DNA of 64,000 bases, taken from the NCBI RefSeq assembly GCF_006125015.1, contig NZ_SZZN01000001.1:1116001-1180000 (forward strand), in the 5' to 3' direction. This stretch comes from Roseovarius arcticus (lineage in GTDB: Bacteria > Pseudomonadota > Alphaproteobacteria > Rhodobacterales > Rhodobacteraceae). This document shows positions 52,887 to 62,049 of the stretch, in pieces. The notes under the pieces were generated by a model that searched no databases, was not told the origin of the DNA, and saw nothing but the letters and a program-made list of their open reading frames with translations. Position numbers and translations under genes: made by a program. How positions within the stretch are numbered: position 1 is the first letter of the stretch; each line of letters starts with the position of its first letter.

Positions 52887-53773
52887 TATACGGGCCTCCC
52901 GAATAGTCCCTCAGGTTTGATCATCAGGACGATTGCCATGATCACAAAGATAACAACGGCCGATCCTTCTGGATAAAACACGCGGGTCAGTCCCTCGACG
53001 ATACCCAGCATATAACCCGTCAGGATCGCCCCCATGATTGATCCCATCCCGCCGATCACAACCACGGCAAAGACGACGATGATCAATTGCTCGCCCATGG
53101 TGGGGTTTACTGAATAGATCGGTGCGGCCAGTACGCCGGCAAATCCGGCCAGCGCGACGCCGAACCCGTAGGTCAGCATGATCATCAGCGGCACGTTCAC
53201 CCCAAAGGCGCCGACCAGCACGGGATTTTCCGTGGCAGCACGCAGATAGGCGCCCAAGCGGGTCTTTTCGATCATGAACCACGTGCCGAAGCACACAACA
53301 ACTGAGGCGGCAACGACCCACGCGCGGTAGTTCGGAAGGAACATGAAGCCAAGATTGTGTCCACCAGAAAGCAAGTCAGGGATCTGATACGGCAGCCCCG
53401 AAATCCCGTAATAGTTGCGAAACAGGCCCTGAATGATCAACGCGAGCCCAAAGGTCAGCAATAGCCCGTACAGATGATCGAGATGGTAGAGCCGCGACAG
53501 CATTGTCCGCTCAAGCACGATGCCAAAAACCCCCACGATCAAAGGCGCCAGAATAAGCGCCGGCCAGTAGCCGATGCCGAGGTATGCCAGCAGCATCCAC
53601 GCGACAAAGGCACCAGCCATGTAAAGCGCGCCGTGGGCGAAATTGATGATGTTGAGCAGGCCAAAGATTACCGCCAGCCCAAGCGACAGCACCGCATAGA
53701 ACGACCCGTTGATCAGGCCCAGCAATAGCTGGCCTAGCAGAACCTGCGGCGGTATTCCCAGAAGTTCAAACAT
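52886..53773 (-). CDS. branched-chain amino acid type ABC transporter permease (LivH-like)
   Basis: A 295-residue permease: LINGSFYAVLSLGLAVIFGLLNIINFAHGALYMAGAF at the N-terminus is the classic LivH signature, with VVIGGMGSIMGAILTGYMLGI near the end. It forms the channel with LivM. Confidence 0.93.
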   Translation of the reverse strand: MFELLGIPPQVLLGQLLLGLINGSFYAVLSLGLAVIFGLLNIINFAHGALYMAGAFVAWMLLAYLGIGYWPALILAPLIVGVFGIVLERTMLSRLYHLDHLYGLLLTFGLALIIQGLFRNYYGISGLPYQIPDLLSGGHNLGFMFLPNYRAWVVAASVVVCFGTWFMIEKTRLGAYLRAATENPVLVGAFGVNVPLMIMLTYGFGVALAGFAGVLAAPIYSVNPTMGEQLIIVVFAVVVIGGMGSIMGAILTGYMLGIVEGLTRVFYPEGSAVVIFVIMAIVLMIKPEGLFGRPV

Positions 53774-53809
53774 GATGCGGTCTCGTTCGTCGGTGGGGTC
53801 AAGGTAGAT

Positions 53810-53834
53810 CCGCCCGGCCAGAACGGCCGGGCGG
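53810..53834 (-). terminator. hairpin after the Liv binding-protein gene
   Basis: CCGCCCGGCC and GGCCGGGCGG form a 10-bp GC stem around AGAAC in the 74-base gap between the binding-protein stop and the LivH start (both on the minus strand). It is probably an attenuating stem that leaves binding protein in excess. Confidence 0.6.
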
Positions 53835-53847
53835 GCGTTAGCAGTGA

Positions 53848-55050
53848 TTACTGCTTGGTAAAGTCACACTCTTCCAGCATCGGCAAGAACGCGTCTTCGC
53901 CGCTGATCGAGGAGATCTGGTTGTAGAGGTCCCATTCGCCAGTCGACTCGTCGGGCGATTTGACTTCAAAGAGGTACATGTCGTGGATCGCACGGCCATC
54001 GCCGCGCACTGTGACCGTACCAAAGAGCGGATCTTGGAATTCCATCTCTTTCATCTTCGCCACCACGGCCTTGCCATCATCGGCACTGCCGACGGCTTCG
54101 ACTGCGGCCAGATAGGCCATAGTGCCGGAATAGACGCCCGCCTGCACCATGGTCGGCTGCGAGCCGTGCGCATCCATAAAACGCTTGGACCATGCGCGCG
54201 TATCGTCGTTTTGGTCCCAATAGAACGCTTCGGTCAGCGACAGGCCCTGTGCGGTCTGCGCGCCCAAGGCATGCACGTCGGTGACAAAGAACAGCAGCGC
54301 AGCCAGCTTCTGACCCGCCTGCGTGATGCCAAATTCCGACGCTTGCTTGATCGCGTTGACGGTGTCGCCGCCGGCATTCGCCAGACCGATTACATCAGCG
54401 CCGCTGCCTTGTGCCTGTAGCAAAAAGGACGAGAAATCGGTCGCCGGGAAGGGCACATTGACTTGGCCGACCACTTCGCCGCCATTTTCCTCGACCACAC
54501 GTGCCGTGTTTTCCTCCAGCGAATGACCAAACGCATAGTCCGCTGTCAGGAAGAACCACTTTTTGCCGCCTGCATTTGTCATCGCGGCGCCGGTACCGGT
54601 GGCCAGAGCGGCCGTGTCATAGGTCCAGTGAACTGTCGTCGGGCGGCACTGCTCGCGGGTCAACGAAGTGGAGCCGGCGCCTGAGTCGATCAGCACACCG
54701 TTTTTCTCAGTGGTGATGTCACTGACGGCCAGCGCGACGGACGAGGTTGGCACGTCGAGAATGGCGTTCACGCCATCCACATCATACCACTGGCGCGCGA
54801 TGTTCGAGCCGATGTCAGGCTTGTTCTGGTGGTCGGCAGAGATAATTTCGACGCTCATGCCCTTGTCCGCGGCTTTGAAATCCTCAACTGCCATGCGCGC
54901 AGCCACTACCGAGCCTTCGCCCGACAGGTCTGCATAGACGCCCGAGCGGTCGTTGAGCACGCCAAGCTTCACTGCGATATCCTGGGCAAGCGCGGGTGCG
55001 CCCGTCATCGCGGCAAGCGCCGCTGAACTGATAGCAAGTTTCCTGAACAT
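53848..55050 (-). CDS. branched-chain amino acid type ABC transporter substrate-binding protein
   Basis: A 400-residue type 1 periplasmic binder with signal peptide MFRKLAISSAALAAMTGAPA then LAQ. The mature part begins AVKLGVLNDRSGVYADLSGEGSVVAARMAVEDF (family landmark). Later landmarks: ADHQNKPDIGSNIARQWYDVDGV, and WFFLTADYAFGHSLEE. Several relatives in marine bacteria bind aromatic or other acids rather than leucine, so the ligand is open. ATG 55050 follows AAGGAGGAAAGAC; the longer upstream frame overlaps the LivF gene and was rejected. Confidence 0.9.
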   Translation of the reverse strand: MFRKLAISSAALAAMTGAPALAQDIAVKLGVLNDRSGVYADLSGEGSVVAARMAVEDFKAADKGMSVEIISADHQNKPDIGSNIARQWYDVDGVNAILDVPTSSVALAVSDITTEKNGVLIDSGAGSTSLTREQCRPTTVHWTYDTAALATGTGAAMTNAGGKKWFFLTADYAFGHSLEENTARVVEENGGEVVGQVNVPFPATDFSSFLLQAQGSGADVIGLANAGGDTVNAIKQASEFGITQAGQKLAALLFFVTDVHALGAQTAQGLSLTEAFYWDQNDDTRAWSKRFMDAHGSQPTMVQAGVYSGTMAYLAAVEAVGSADDGKAVVAKMKEMEFQDPLFGTVTVRGDGRAIHDMYLFEVKSPDESTGEWDLYNQISSISGEDAFLPMLEECDFTKQ

Positions 55051-55093
55051 GTCTTTCCTCCTTGGTTGTAGCGCAGATGCGCCCTTTATAGCT

Positions 55094-55810
55094 CTAGACG
55101 CCCAGATAATCGTGAAGTTTCTGGGTGTTCTCATCCGACTGGTCGTTCGGGATCATGTCCACGACCTTGCCTTGATCCACAACGTAATGCCGGTCAGCGA
55201 CCGACGCGGCAAAACGGAAATTCTGCTCCACGAGGACGATGGTGAATCCCTCTTCCTTGAGAGCTGCGATAGTATGCCCGATCTGTTGGACAATGACCGG
55301 GGCCAGACCTTCGGTAGGCTCGTCCAGCAGCAAAAATTTGGCTCCGGTGCGCAAAATGCGTGCGATTGCCAGCATCTGCTGTTCGCCCCCCGACAATTTG
55401 GTGCCTTGGCTGCTGGTGCGCCGTTCGCTCAAATTGGGAAAGAGATCATAGATCCGTTCCACGGTAAGGCCGCCATCCGCGATGCGCGGCGGCAGCATCA
55501 GGTTTTCCTCCACACTGAGCGACGAAAAGATGCCGCGTTCCTCAGGGCAAAGCGCGATGCCAAGCCGGGCGATCTGGCGCGGTTGCATCCCGATCAGTTC
55601 AGTCCCTTCAAAGGTCACCGACCCGGAGCGCTTGCTCAAAATTCCCATGATCGCCAACAGCGTTGTGGTCTTGCCCGCGCCGTTACGGCCCAGCAGGGTG
55701 ACAACTTCGCCGCGCCGCACCTCAAAGTCGATACCGTGCAAAACATGGCTTTCGCCATACCAGCCCTGCAGGCCGCTGACTTTCAAAAGTACATTTGCCG
55801 CGTCACTCAT
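55094..55810 (-). CDS. branched-chain amino acid type ABC transporter ATP-binding protein (LivF-like)
   Basis: A 238-residue ATPase: Walker A LLGRNGAGKTTTLL, signature LSGGEQQMLAIARIL, Walker B FLLLDEPTEGLAP. Length and the GIALCPEERGIFSSLSVEENL segment are those of LivF. It overlaps the LivG-like gene by 8 bases. Confidence 0.93.
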   Translation of the reverse strand: MSDAANVLLKVSGLQGWYGESHVLHGIDFEVRRGEVVTLLGRNGAGKTTTLLAIMGILSKRSGSVTFEGTELIGMQPRQIARLGIALCPEERGIFSSLSVEENLMLPPRIADGGLTVERIYDLFPNLSERRTSSQGTKLSGGEQQMLAIARILRTGAKFLLLDEPTEGLAPVIVQQIGHTIAALKEEGFTIVLVEQNFRFAASVADRHYVVDQGKVVDMIPNDQSDENTQKLHDYLGV

Positions 55811-56552
55811 GGCTGGCTCCGATGTAGGCTTCGATCACTTCCGGGGCTTTTGAAATCTCGGCGTAGGTGCCTTCGGCCAGGATCTCGCCGCGCGCCAGCA
55901 CCGTGATGCGGTCGGACAGATCTGCAACCACCGACAGGTTATGCTCAACCATCAGCACGGTTCGGTTTTCGGCAATGCGCCGGATCAGGTCGGAAATACG
56001 ATCAACGTCTTCCCGGCCCATGCCCGCCATAGGCTCGTCGAGCAGCAACATGTCCGGACTGAGCGCCAGCGTTGTGGCAATCTCAAGCGCGCGCTTGCGC
56101 CCATAGGGCAGGGCGGCGGCGCGCTCATAGGTGAATTCGGTCAGTCCGACCTCGTCAATGTAGCTACGGGCCTGATCGTCAAATTTCGTCAGTACCTTTT
56201 CGGACCGCCAGAAGTCATAGCTTTCGCCGCGCGCCCGCTGCAATGCGACCCGAACGTTCTGCAAAACGCTCAGATCCGGAAAGATCGCCGAGATCTGAAA
56301 TGACCGTACCATGCCCAACCGTGCAATTTCCGCAGGCTTCAGACGTGTGATGTCGCGGCCTTCGTAGATGATCGTTCCACGGGTCGGTTGCAGAAACTTG
56401 GTCAACAGGTTGAAACAGGTCGTCTTGCCGGCGCCATTCGGGCCGATCAGCGCGTGAATGGTTCCTTTTTCGATCGATAGATCGACGTTGTTCACGGCAA
56501 CGAAGCCCTTGAACTCTTTCGTCAATCCCTTGGCTGCAAGCGCGATTGCCAT
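55803..56552 (-). CDS. branched-chain amino acid type ABC transporter ATP-binding protein (LivG-like)
   Basis: A 249-residue ATPase: Walker A LIGPNGAGKTTCFN, Walker B MLLLDEPMAGMG, and the signature loop LPYGRKRALEIA, in which the usual LSGG is the LPYG variant common in LivG. The IARLGMVRSFQISAIFPDLSVLQNV segment is a LivG hallmark. First gene of the Liv operon, with a perfect palindrome upstream. Confidence 0.93.
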   Translation of the reverse strand: MAIALAAKGLTKEFKGFVAVNNVDLSIEKGTIHALIGPNGAGKTTCFNLLTKFLQPTRGTIIYEGRDITRLKPAEIARLGMVRSFQISAIFPDLSVLQNVRVALQRARGESYDFWRSEKVLTKFDDQARSYIDEVGLTEFTYERAAALPYGRKRALEIATTLALSPDMLLLDEPMAGMGREDVDRISDLIRRIAENRTVLMVEHNLSVVADLSDRITVLARGEILAEGTYAEISKAPEVIEAYIGASHE

Positions 56553-56928
56553 CCCATCCCCATGTCATCTTTTTTGCCGAACTGCACACGTTGAGCGCGT
56601 GTCCGAGCATTGTTGTTACGAAGATTCGTAACGTTTGGCTGTAGAATGTAAACACTATTACGGCGCCTACGGTAGGTTTACGCGGTCGGCATACGCAGAC
56701 CTTGATCGCCACTGCGTGTTGAAAGCTCAGTGCGCTCAGTGACGATTTCGAACGAGAACATTTTGCGACGACCTATTCAAGACTGCTTTTGCTGGGTGCG
56801 CGATGCGGCGTCGCGTGCTAGACAATTGGCCTAAATTCACAGTGTGGCCAATCTTCGCCTATGCTGGAGGTGTTAAAACGATTCAATGCATTCTAGTGTT
56901 TCCAATATCGAGGTGAGGGGAACTCAAA
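56553..56928. other. 376-base divergent intergenic region
   Basis: No gene was found. The region carries the promoters of the Liv operon (leftward) and the bactofilin gene (rightward), including the palindrome at 56615-56632. A GAGGTGAGGGGAAC ribosome site precedes the bactofilin start. Confidence 0.6.
56615..56632. promoter_or_regulatory. 18-base palindrome upstream of the Liv operon
   Basis: GTTACGAAGATTCGTAAC has perfect 8-bp arms about a GA centre. It lies 63-80 bases upstream of the LivG-like start, in the position of an operator for the Liv operon. No regulator gene adjoins it, so the protein that would bind it must be encoded elsewhere. Confidence 0.55.
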
Positions 56929-57246
56929 ATGGCAAGCTCAATAATCGAAGAAGACCTGAAGGTTGAAGGCAACATAAGCTCAACCGAAGGAAGCGTCGAA
57001 GTAAAAGGAAGCGTGGTTGGCGACGTCGCTGCCGAAGAAATCACGATCCATTCGAGTGGCTCAGTCGAGGGCGCCTTGTCTGCGAAAAAGATATATATAG
57101 AGGGCAAGGTCAAAGGCAGCCTGAAATGCGACGATCTGAAAATCGTATCCACGTCCATTGTGCAAGCCGACGTCGTAGCCAAAACGATGACCACCGAAAG
57201 TGGCGCGAAGGTCGTAGGCAAGGTCGAAATCACCGGAGGGCAATAG
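56929..57246 (+). CDS. bactofilin (polymer-forming cytoskeletal protein)
   Basis: A 105-residue single-domain bactofilin made almost entirely of short beta-strand repeats with regularly spaced Gly and hydrophobic residues (GNISSTEGSVEVKGSVVGDV, GSVEGALSAKKIYIEGKVKG, GAKVVGKVEITG). Bactofilins polymerise into membrane-associated filaments that position cell-wall or stalk-type machinery. The usual extended N-terminal tail is very short here and there is no partner peptidase gene beside it. The downstream kinase gene is 89 bases away on the same strand. Confidence 0.88.
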   Translation: MASSIIEEDLKVEGNISSTEGSVEVKGSVVGDVAAEEITIHSSGSVEGALSAKKIYIEGKVKGSLKCDDLKIVSTSIVQADVVAKTMTTESGAKVVGKVEITGGQ

Positions 57247-57335
57247 AGGATATTATGTTGAATAATATCGCATAGGCCTCGTAAGCTCTTAAACTCACCT
57301 TCCTTGGTCAATTTCCGCAAAGTGAACCAGTCACG

Positions 57336-59489
57336 ATGTCGCTTACCGCTTCTACCGAAATGTCTGCGCTGCAACCCTTTATCGATGCCATGCAAGATGG
57401 TGTCGCGATTGTTGCGCGGGACGGAACGATTATTGGCGTGAACAAAACTTGGCGGCAGTTTAGTGGGGCCAATGGCGGCGACCGGGTGTCGGACTACCTT
57501 GGCGCGAACTATCTCGACGTCTGTCACAAAAGCTCGATCGAAGGAGACACCCTCGCCACGCCCATCGAGCGGGGCATCTCTGGTGTTTTGACAAATGGAA
57601 AAGAGTTTTTAGCGGAATATCCATGTCACTCTGCAACCGAAAGGCGATGGTTTGAAGTAATTGCGCGCCCCTTTGACATTTTGGGCCAACGGCTCGCTTT
57701 GGTCGCCCACCGAAACGTAACCTCCAGAAAGCTTGCGCAAGTTGAAGCGAACTACGCAGAGCAGAACGCGCAGAACCTTGCCGCTATTGTCACGACGATG
57801 CCGGATGCCGTCATTTCTTTTGATCTGGAAGGCCGGATCACTAATTGGAACGCCGCTGCCACGGTTCTTTACGGATATGAGCGCGATGAAGTTATTGGCC
57901 AATCAATGGAGATCCTATATCCGCCCAATTGGCCAACGCGGGTTAAGACCTATATTTCCGAGATTATAACGAGCGAATTGAAATACTTTGACGCCGTACG
58001 TCAGACCAAATCCGGCGGACTGCGAACGATTGCGATAACCGCCGCACCGATACGGTCTGAAGTGGGTGAAATCGTTGGCATTTCGAATGTTCATCGCGAC
58101 GTCACGCACAAACGCAAAGCGGAACAGAAGCTGCGTAGCGTGCTCGACAATCTCTTTGCTTTTGTAGGGATATTAGAACTCGATGGGACGCTTGTTGAGG
58201 CCAACAGGGCACCTTTGGAGGCCGCCGGGCTAGAGGCCAAAGATGTCATTGGAAAAAAGTTCTGGGATTGTTTCTGGTGGAATTTTTCGCCGGATGCACG
58301 GCAGAAATTACGCGATGACTGCACGCGGGCGCGCAATGGCGATATCGTCCGGTATGACACACAGATCCAAGTCGTCGGCGGGCATCTTGTCTGGATAGAT
58401 TTTCAGTTGGCGCCTTTGCGAAACGCTGATGGACAGATCATCAACCTTGTGCCTTCGGGCATTGATATTTCCGACCGCGTTAAGATGGTCGAGGCTCTTG
58501 AATTGTCTCACGACACATTCAAGAACCTTGTGGCTCGCTCTCCGTTCGGAATCTACACCGTTGATGCAGACTTTCGCCTTTCCCACGTGAGCGACGGCGC
58601 ACAGCCGGTTTTCGCCAACGTCCGCCCACTGATCGGTCATGATTTTGAAACAGCGTTAAAGATCATCTGGCCAGCAGATTTTGCAGCCGAGGCAGTTGCG
58701 TTATTCCGGCACACTCTCGCGACCGGTGAGCCCTACCATTCGCCTTCAACTACTGAACGCAGGCAGGACAAAGGCGAAGTCGAATCCTACGACTGGATGA
58801 TCGAACGCATTGTAATGCCCGACGGGCGGTTTGGCGTCGTTTGTAACTTTTACGATCTGTCTGAGCGTGAAAAATACGAGCAACACGTCCGCCTTTTAAT
58901 GAGTGAGGTGAACCATCGCTCGAAAAATCTTCTTGCGGTTGTTTTATCTATGGCGCGTCAAACCGCCCGGAGCTCTACATCAGAGGAATTCGTTGACCAC
59001 TTTTCACAGCGTCTTCTTGGTCTTTCAGCGTCTCAGAACCTAATCGTAGAAGGCGGCTGGGGGGGCGTGAGTGCCAAGGAATTGGCCCGCTCTCAGCTGA
59101 ATCATCTGGGCGAGGAAATGCGCACTAAACGTGTCAGGATCGAAGGGCCAGAAATTATAGTATCACCGCCAGCCGCAGAGGGCATCGGGATGGCATTGCA
59201 TGAGCTGTCGACGAACGCACTTAAATACGGATCCCTGTCGGGCCCTGCCGGGTCGGTTGAGATTACGTGGGGCATTGACGAATGCGCCAACACATTCCAA
59301 ATACAATGGACTGAGAAAGGTGGGCCGCCGGTTTCCAACCCTGAAAGGATAGGGTTCGGGCGGACAGTGATAGAAAAAATGGCGGCAAACTCTGTTGGCG
59401 GGTCAGTCGAGGTTCGATATGCATCAACCGGGCTGGTCTGGGTTTTAACCGCGCCACTGCAGGGCATCGAGATGGCCAAAGAGGCGTAA
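57336..59489 (+). CDS. HWE-family sensor histidine kinase with four PAS domains
   Basis: A 717-residue soluble kinase with no membrane segment. Four PAS-type sensor domains begin near residues 15 (MQDGVAIVARDGTIIGVN), 150 (MPDAVISFDLEGRITNWNAA), 270 (LDNLFAFVGILELDGTLVEAN) and 395 (SPFGIYTVDADFRLSHVSDG). The kinase core has phospho-acceptor H527 in EVNHRSKNLLAVV and the N-box LHELSTNALKYGSLSGPAG. These are the marks of the HWE/HisKA_2 class used in light, redox and general-stress signalling. Several PAS domains may bind flavin or haem, but no GXNCRFLQ LOV motif is present. The response-regulator gene follows after 30 bases. Confidence 0.88.
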   Translation: MSLTASTEMSALQPFIDAMQDGVAIVARDGTIIGVNKTWRQFSGANGGDRVSDYLGANYLDVCHKSSIEGDTLATPIERGISGVLTNGKEFLAEYPCHSATERRWFEVIARPFDILGQRLALVAHRNVTSRKLAQVEANYAEQNAQNLAAIVTTMPDAVISFDLEGRITNWNAAATVLYGYERDEVIGQSMEILYPPNWPTRVKTYISEIITSELKYFDAVRQTKSGGLRTIAITAAPIRSEVGEIVGISNVHRDVTHKRKAEQKLRSVLDNLFAFVGILELDGTLVEANRAPLEAAGLEAKDVIGKKFWDCFWWNFSPDARQKLRDDCTRARNGDIVRYDTQIQVVGGHLVWIDFQLAPLRNADGQIINLVPSGIDISDRVKMVEALELSHDTFKNLVARSPFGIYTVDADFRLSHVSDGAQPVFANVRPLIGHDFETALKIIWPADFAAEAVALFRHTLATGEPYHSPSTTERRQDKGEVESYDWMIERIVMPDGRFGVVCNFYDLSEREKYEQHVRLLMSEVNHRSKNLLAVVLSMARQTARSSTSEEFVDHFSQRLLGLSASQNLIVEGGWGGVSAKELARSQLNHLGEEMRTKRVRIEGPEIIVSPPAAEGIGMALHELSTNALKYGSLSGPAGSVEITWGIDECANTFQIQWTEKGGPPVSNPERIGFGRTVIEKMAANSVGGSVEVRYASTGLVWVLTAPLQGIEMAKEA

Positions 59490-59519
59490 ATTCGGCTAAT
59501 CTTTTGGGGAGCAAACATT

Positions 59520-59876
59520 TTGGGCAGCCGGATTATCTTAATCGAAGACGAGCCGCTTATCGCTGCCGATATTGAGTTTGCTATTCAGGACGCTGGCTAC
59601 GACGTTGTAGGCTCTGCGCGGACCGTGGATGAAGGACTTCGCCTGCTAAAGACGACAGTCTGCGACGGGGCGGTGATTGATGCAAATCTCAATGGTCAAA
59701 GCTCCAAAGCGATAGTGGACAAGTTGGATTTAGCCGCTGTGCCCTACATCGTCGTTTCGGGATACACTCGTGATCAGATCGATTTTCTAAAGGAAGGCAC
59801 TGTATTGATCGGCAAACCGTTTCGCATGTCTGATCTTACAAATGCCATCCGAGAAAACTTGGTTCGTGAAAACTAG
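59520..59876 (+). CDS. single-domain response regulator
   Basis: A 118-residue receiver domain without an output domain. Phospho-acceptor D54 (VIDANLNG), acidic pocket E9/D10, S80 in place of Thr, and K99 (GKPF) are all present. The start is TTG at 59520, eight bases downstream of GGGGAG; no in-frame ATG exists at the right distance. It is the natural partner of the upstream HWE kinase. Being single-domain it must act by protein-protein contact or as a phosphate sink. Confidence 0.88.
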   Translation: MGSRIILIEDEPLIAADIEFAIQDAGYDVVGSARTVDEGLRLLKTTVCDGAVIDANLNGQSSKAIVDKLDLAAVPYIVVSGYTRDQIDFLKEGTVLIGKPFRMSDLTNAIRENLVREN

Positions 59877-59932
59877 ATATCTATAATAACGCCGCGATCC
59901 TCAAAGACTGGATTACGTCTGACTGCGCACAT

Positions 59933-60832
59933 TCAAAACATCTCGAAGCGGTCGTTGACCAGTTCCAGAAACCGGGCGGCAACGCGCGAAGGCTGGCGCA
60001 GCGCAGGAAGAAGCAGATCATAGCGAAAGGGCTGCTCGGGCGTCAGGGGGCGCACGGTGACGCGTCCGGCATTTGCAAAATATGTCGCTGTGACAGGCTC
60101 GATGATGGAAATGCCCGACCCAGCCGCGACCATCTCGCAGATTGAGGCCGAGAGTTGGGCTTCGGCGACGATCCGGGGACGCGCGCCGCCAGCGGACAAG
60201 AACAGGTCTGTCTCGGACCGGGTGCCGATTTCGGCGCCAAGCGCGATGAACGGTTGCTGGTCAAAATCCGCGGGTTCCAAAATCTCCTTTCGCTCCAGCG
60301 CATGGCCGATCGGCAGGACGGCTAGCATTGGCGCTGTAAAAATCGGCCTGCGCAGTACTGCGGGATGATCGTTGTCCAGCGCAGCAAACCCCAGATCAAA
60401 CTGCTGCGAACTGAGGTGCCGCAAAACCGCCTGCGAGCTTCGGGCGCGCAAGGATACGGTGATGCCCGGCTCTTCGGCGATGAATTGCGCGATGACGTCT
60501 GGCAACAGCTTTAGCGCCAGTGCGGGCATCCCGGCAACCAGCAGGCTGCCTTTGCGAAAATCTCGGATATCCTCGATCACGCGAGAAATCTCGGCCATCC
60601 CGACGAAGGAGCGTTCTACCTCCTCATAAAGCGCCAGCGCCTCGGACGTCGGCAAGACCTGCCGGCCGCGCCGCTCAAACAGGTCAAACCCCGCCGCGCG
60701 CTCAAGATCCGCGATGACTTTGCTGATTGAGGGCTGCGTGGTGCCCAGTACCTCGGCTGCTGCTGTGATCTTGCCCGTCTCGATAACGGCGCGAAAGGCC
60801 TCGATCTGGCGATGGGTGAGACGATGAAGCAT
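59933..60832 (-). CDS. LysR family transcriptional regulator
   Basis: A 299-residue LysR protein: helix-turn-helix at about residues 5-65 (LTHRQIEAFRAVIETGKITAAAEVLGTTQPSISKVIADLERAAGFDLFERRGRQ) and an effector domain that resembles regulators of opine and amino-acid use. ATG 60832 is preferred over the TTG one codon earlier. It is divergent from the dehydrogenase operon (92-base gap), which it presumably controls. Confidence 0.9.
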   Translation of the reverse strand: MLHRLTHRQIEAFRAVIETGKITAAAEVLGTTQPSISKVIADLERAAGFDLFERRGRQVLPTSEALALYEEVERSFVGMAEISRVIEDIRDFRKGSLLVAGMPALALKLLPDVIAQFIAEEPGITVSLRARSSQAVLRHLSSQQFDLGFAALDNDHPAVLRRPIFTAPMLAVLPIGHALERKEILEPADFDQQPFIALGAEIGTRSETDLFLSAGGARPRIVAEAQLSASICEMVAAGSGISIIEPVTATYFANAGRVTVRPLTPEQPFRYDLLLPALRQPSRVAARFLELVNDRFEMF

Positions 60833-60924
60833 CAATAATACATATCCCAGAGGAATGGCTTGCGCGTATATTGCGACTATTCATATGAACGTAAAGCTGC
60901 GACGCTGTTCTGTGGAGGCAGCAG

Positions 60925-62049
60925 ATGACCAGAACCGATCCTGAAATTACGATTGTCGGTGGCGGCGTTGTTGGGCTGTCCGTCGCGCTTGGGCTGCTGC
61001 TTGCTGGGCGCAGCGTGCATGTCCTGGACGGCGCGGATGGTGACGCGCGGGCGTCTCAGGGCAATTTTGGCCTTGTCTGGGGGCAGGGCAAGGGATGGAA
61101 TTTTGCACCCTATGCCAAGTGGACCAGTGACGCGCTGGCCGCATGGCCAGAATTTGCACGCAAGCTGGCCGATCTGTCGGGCATCGACGTAGCGCTAGAT
61201 CAATCAGGCGGCTTTGAATTTTTCACGGACGCGGCTGAGATGGACGAATTCGCATCAATGCTGGCGCAGCAACAGCGGCATCTGGGCAATCGGTTTAGCC
61301 CCGAGTTGCTGAGCGGAGATGACCTGAGGGCGCAGATTCCAGGCATCGGCAGGGGGGTCGTCGGGGCTAGCTATTCCCAGCGGGACGGGCATGTAAATCC
61401 GCTTCGATTCTTGCGCGCTTTGCGCCTTGCTGTCGGGGCCGCTGGCGGCCACGTGACGTTGAATGCATCGGTTGCAAGGATTTTGCCTGTAGCGAGCGGT
61501 GGATTTGATCTGGCGCTGGCGAATGGTGAAAAGGCCCGCGCGGATAGGGTCGTCCTGTGCGCCGGCTTGGGCGCCATGACCCTCGCCGCCGATCTGGGAT
61601 TTTCGGCGCAGATCAGGCCCCAGCGCGGCGAGTTGCTGATAACCGAGAAGCTGCGCGATCGTCTGCCGTTCCTGTCCAGCACGATCCGGCAGGTGGACGA
61701 GGGCGGCGTGCAGATCGGCGGGACCAAGGCGGACGCCGGGCTGGACGACAGCGAAACACTGGACGTGATGGCCGGGCTGGCGCGCCATGCCGTCACCGTC
61801 TTTCCGTCGCTTGCTGATGTACGAGTTGTGCGCGCATGGGGCGCGCTGCGCGTTATGTCGCCCGATGGATATCCGGTTTATGCCCGTTCAAACCGCTATC
61901 CGGGCGCCTACCTCGTCACTTGCCATAGCGGCGTCACGCTGGCCTCTTTGCACGCCTCAGTCCTTGCGGATTGGATCGAAGGAACGCCTTCAGCACCTGA
62001 TTTGGAGGCATTCGATGACAATCGTTGCGCGATTTCAACCGCCGCCTGA
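60925..62049 (+). CDS. FAD-dependent oxidoreductase, DAO family (HcnC/LhpB-like subunit)
   Basis: A 374-residue D-amino-acid-oxidase-fold flavoprotein. FAD motif ITIVGGGVVGLSVALGLLLAG at residues 9-29, RASQGNFGLVWGQGKG, and the C-terminal RVVRAWGALRVMSPDGYPVYARS. It is followed by the small 2Fe-2S and the larger FAD/BFD subunit genes, the arrangement of HcnCAB cyanide synthase, octopine/nopaline oxidases and the heteromeric D-hydroxyproline dehydrogenase (LhpBFE). This subunit carries the amino-acid-oxidising site. An opine or D-amino acid is the likely substrate; cyanide synthesis is unlikely without the classical hcn context. Confidence 0.82.
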   Translation: MTRTDPEITIVGGGVVGLSVALGLLLAGRSVHVLDGADGDARASQGNFGLVWGQGKGWNFAPYAKWTSDALAAWPEFARKLADLSGIDVALDQSGGFEFFTDAAEMDEFASMLAQQQRHLGNRFSPELLSGDDLRAQIPGIGRGVVGASYSQRDGHVNPLRFLRALRLAVGAAGGHVTLNASVARILPVASGGFDLALANGEKARADRVVLCAGLGAMTLAADLGFSAQIRPQRGELLITEKLRDRLPFLSSTIRQVDEGGVQIGGTKADAGLDDSETLDVMAGLARHAVTVFPSLADVRVVRAWGALRVMSPDGYPVYARSNRYPGAYLVTCHSGVTLASLHASVLADWIEGTPSAPDLEAFDDNRCAISTAA

